From Kordiimonas pumila (lineage in GTDB: Bacteria; Pseudomonadota; Alphaproteobacteria; Sphingomonadales; Kordiimonadaceae), in NCBI RefSeq assembly GCF_015240255.1, contig NZ_CP061205.1, positions 2,962,501-3,026,500 of the forward strand: DNA of 64,000 bases. Reading direction: 5' to 3'. The translations under genes were made by a program, and so were the position numbers. Numbering within the stretch: position 1 is the stretch's first letter; the number at the start of each line of letters is the position of its first letter. Shown here piece by piece: positions 63,038-64,000 of this stretch. The notes beneath the pieces are model-generated. The model was not told the DNA's origin, ran no database searches, and saw only the letters and a list, made by a program, of their open reading frames with translations.

Positions 63038-64000
63038 TTAAAAATCAACATCAAGTGTAATCAGTGCAGATCGCCCAGGCGCAATATATGTGAAGGGCGC
63101 ACTGCTTCTATACAGGCTGTCATAGTACACTTCATCAGTCAGGTTTTGCACATTAAGAGAAACACCAACCTTTTCTGTAAGCTGGTAGCTCGCGAACACA
63201 TCAAACCGCCAGTAAGATGGCAAAAAAGTTGTGCCTGCCGATGAAGTACCACCGTATACTTTACTGGAATAGTTTACCGAACCACCAACATCAAGGCCGG
63301 GGCCCATTTTGTATTTAGCAAGGACCGTAAAGCTGGTTTCGGCAACGTTTGGCAACTTGCCGCCTATGTCAGTCGTAACATTTGAAGCCAAAATTTCAGT
63401 ATCAAGTAGCGTAAGGCCGCCAAAGAGGCTTAAGCGTTCTGAAACATTACCTGAAAAACCAATTTCAAGACCATCAACACGCTGCCTGCCATCCAGCGTT
63501 GTCACCTCAGGCTCGCCTCGCCCCCCCGAGGTTACACGGCCATCCACTTTATCAATCCGGAAAACAGCAGCGCTTACCAGCAGATGCTCATCAAACAAGG
63601 CCCACTTGGTGCCCAGTTCATAGCTTTTGTTACGTTCTGGAGCCAAATCTTCATTACTTGCCGTAATGCCGCCATATGCAGCGCCGCCACCGTCAACCTG
63701 TTCGCCCGGCGGGTTAGAGGAAGAGCCAAAAGAAACATAAATATTGCCATTATCTCTTGGTTTATAGGTAACACCCGCATGCCAGTTCCAGAAACCCATG
63801 TCACTGTTGAATGTGCTATCACCACTGCGGCCACCAACGCTGGTATATTCAATCTGATAATCATCATACCGAATACCACCAAAAACCTGCACCTTGTCAG
63901 TTATTTCAATAGTGTCGATCAGGAAAATAGCCTTGGTATCAATATCAGATTTGGTATAGGCACCGCTTTCCTCACGGCCAAACACCCATTCCTGAAATGG
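63038..64000 (-). CDS. TonB-dependent siderophore receptor, C-terminal part (window edge)
   Basis: The reading frame is open to the right edge, so the plug and the start of the barrel are missing; 320 residues remain. They show outer-membrane barrel strands (VQVFGGIRYDDYQIEYT, DNGNIYVSFGSSSNPPGEQ, NEDLAPERNKSYELGTKWAL, FDVFASYQLTEKVGVSLNV) and the closing APGRSALITLDVDF with the terminal Phe. The LAPERNKSYELGTKW and SLNVQNLTDEVYYDSL blocks are typical of catecholate-siderophore receptors (Fiu/CirA-like). Coupling to a PiuC-like gene fits iron uptake. Confidence 0.9.
   Translation of the reverse strand, partial: PFQEWVFGREESGAYTKSDIDTKAIFLIDTIEITDKVQVFGGIRYDDYQIEYTSVGGRSGDSTFNSDMGFWNWHAGVTYKPRDNGNIYVSFGSSSNPPGEQVDGGGAAYGGITASNEDLAPERNKSYELGTKWALFDEHLLVSAAVFRIDKVDGRVTSGGRGEPEVTTLDGRQRVDGLEIGFSGNVSERLSLFGGLTLLDTEILASNVTTDIGGKLPNVAETSFTVLAKYKMGPGLDVGGSVNYSSKVYGGTSSAGTTFLPSYWRFDVFASYQLTEKVGVSLNVQNLTDEVYYDSLYRSSAPFTYIAPGRSALITLDVDF

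Overview
The window is an ordinary chromosome segment from an AT-leaning (roughly mid-40s % GC by eye) Gram-negative bacterium, most likely a marine alphaproteobacterium. The signs are a cobalamin methionine synthase split into two adjacent genes, an ArsR-methyltransferase fusion regulator next to metF, an mreBCD-mrdA-rodA block, and several TonB-dependent receptors including one of the large Caulobacter/Xanthomonas type. No prophage, CRISPR array or intact insertion sequence is visible. Genus cannot be fixed from the sequence alone.

Layout. 1-5.8 kb: small housekeeping genes (DUF2975/XRE pair, a GT4 glycosyltransferase, CBS protein, MscS channel, YciA-like thioesterase, MsrA, Zur). 5.9-11.4 kb: the cell-elongation operon mreB-mreC-mreD-mrdA-rodA, with a terminator-like hairpin after mreB and an apparent CTG start for mreC. 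11.9-14.5 kb: a small outer-membrane barrel and leuA, which is preceded by a 54-codon leader peptide with 12 leucines and two mutually exclusive hairpins (a transcription attenuator). 14.6-18.4 kb: a four-gene envelope cluster (LpoB-like lipoprotein, TPR protein, YcfL-like protein, unknown exported protein). 18.6-26 kb: a frameshifted SDR with a divergent AraC regulator, a class V aminotransferase, an SLC13 permease and a triple-PAS chemoreceptor. tRNA-Thr(UGU) lies at 26.2 kb.

26.5-44.2 kb is the most interesting region. Seven tightly packed genes (39057 down to 28919) encode, in order, HyuA-like / small zinc-motif / HyuA-like / HyuB-like / unknown / CoA ligase / acyl-CoA dehydrogenase. The first six match in order and approximate size the acetophenone carboxylase operon apc1-apc5-bal of Aromatoleum. 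Divergent from the adjacent MalT/LAL-type regulator are an SCPx-type thiolase and a medium-chain NADP-dependent reductase; a TonB receptor lies at the far end. Together they suggest uptake of a ketone, ATP-dependent carboxylation to a beta-keto acid, activation to the CoA thioester and thiolytic cleavage. A CCCACCC-N4-GGGTGGG type palindrome, or a variant sharing 14 nt with it, lies upstream of the receptor gene, the carboxylase operon and the regulator/thiolase intergenic region. It is a strong candidate operator of the LAL regulator.

44.3-52.5 kb is accessory and partly decayed: RHS fragments at both ends in the same orientation, another broken gene, then a TonB receptor-PhoX operon and a glycosyltransferase. 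52.5-58.2 kb is the methionine operon (ArsR-methyltransferase, frameshifted metF, metH in two parts) with a near-perfect palindrome in its promoter. 58.3-64 kb holds MlaA, gamma carbonic anhydrase, EttA, DUF1289, GFA, a PKHD-type hydroxylase and the C-terminal part of a siderophore-type TonB receptor running off the window. Single-base indels in short homopolymers break metF, the SDR gene and an RHS fragment, so base-call error should be considered before calling them pseudogenes.
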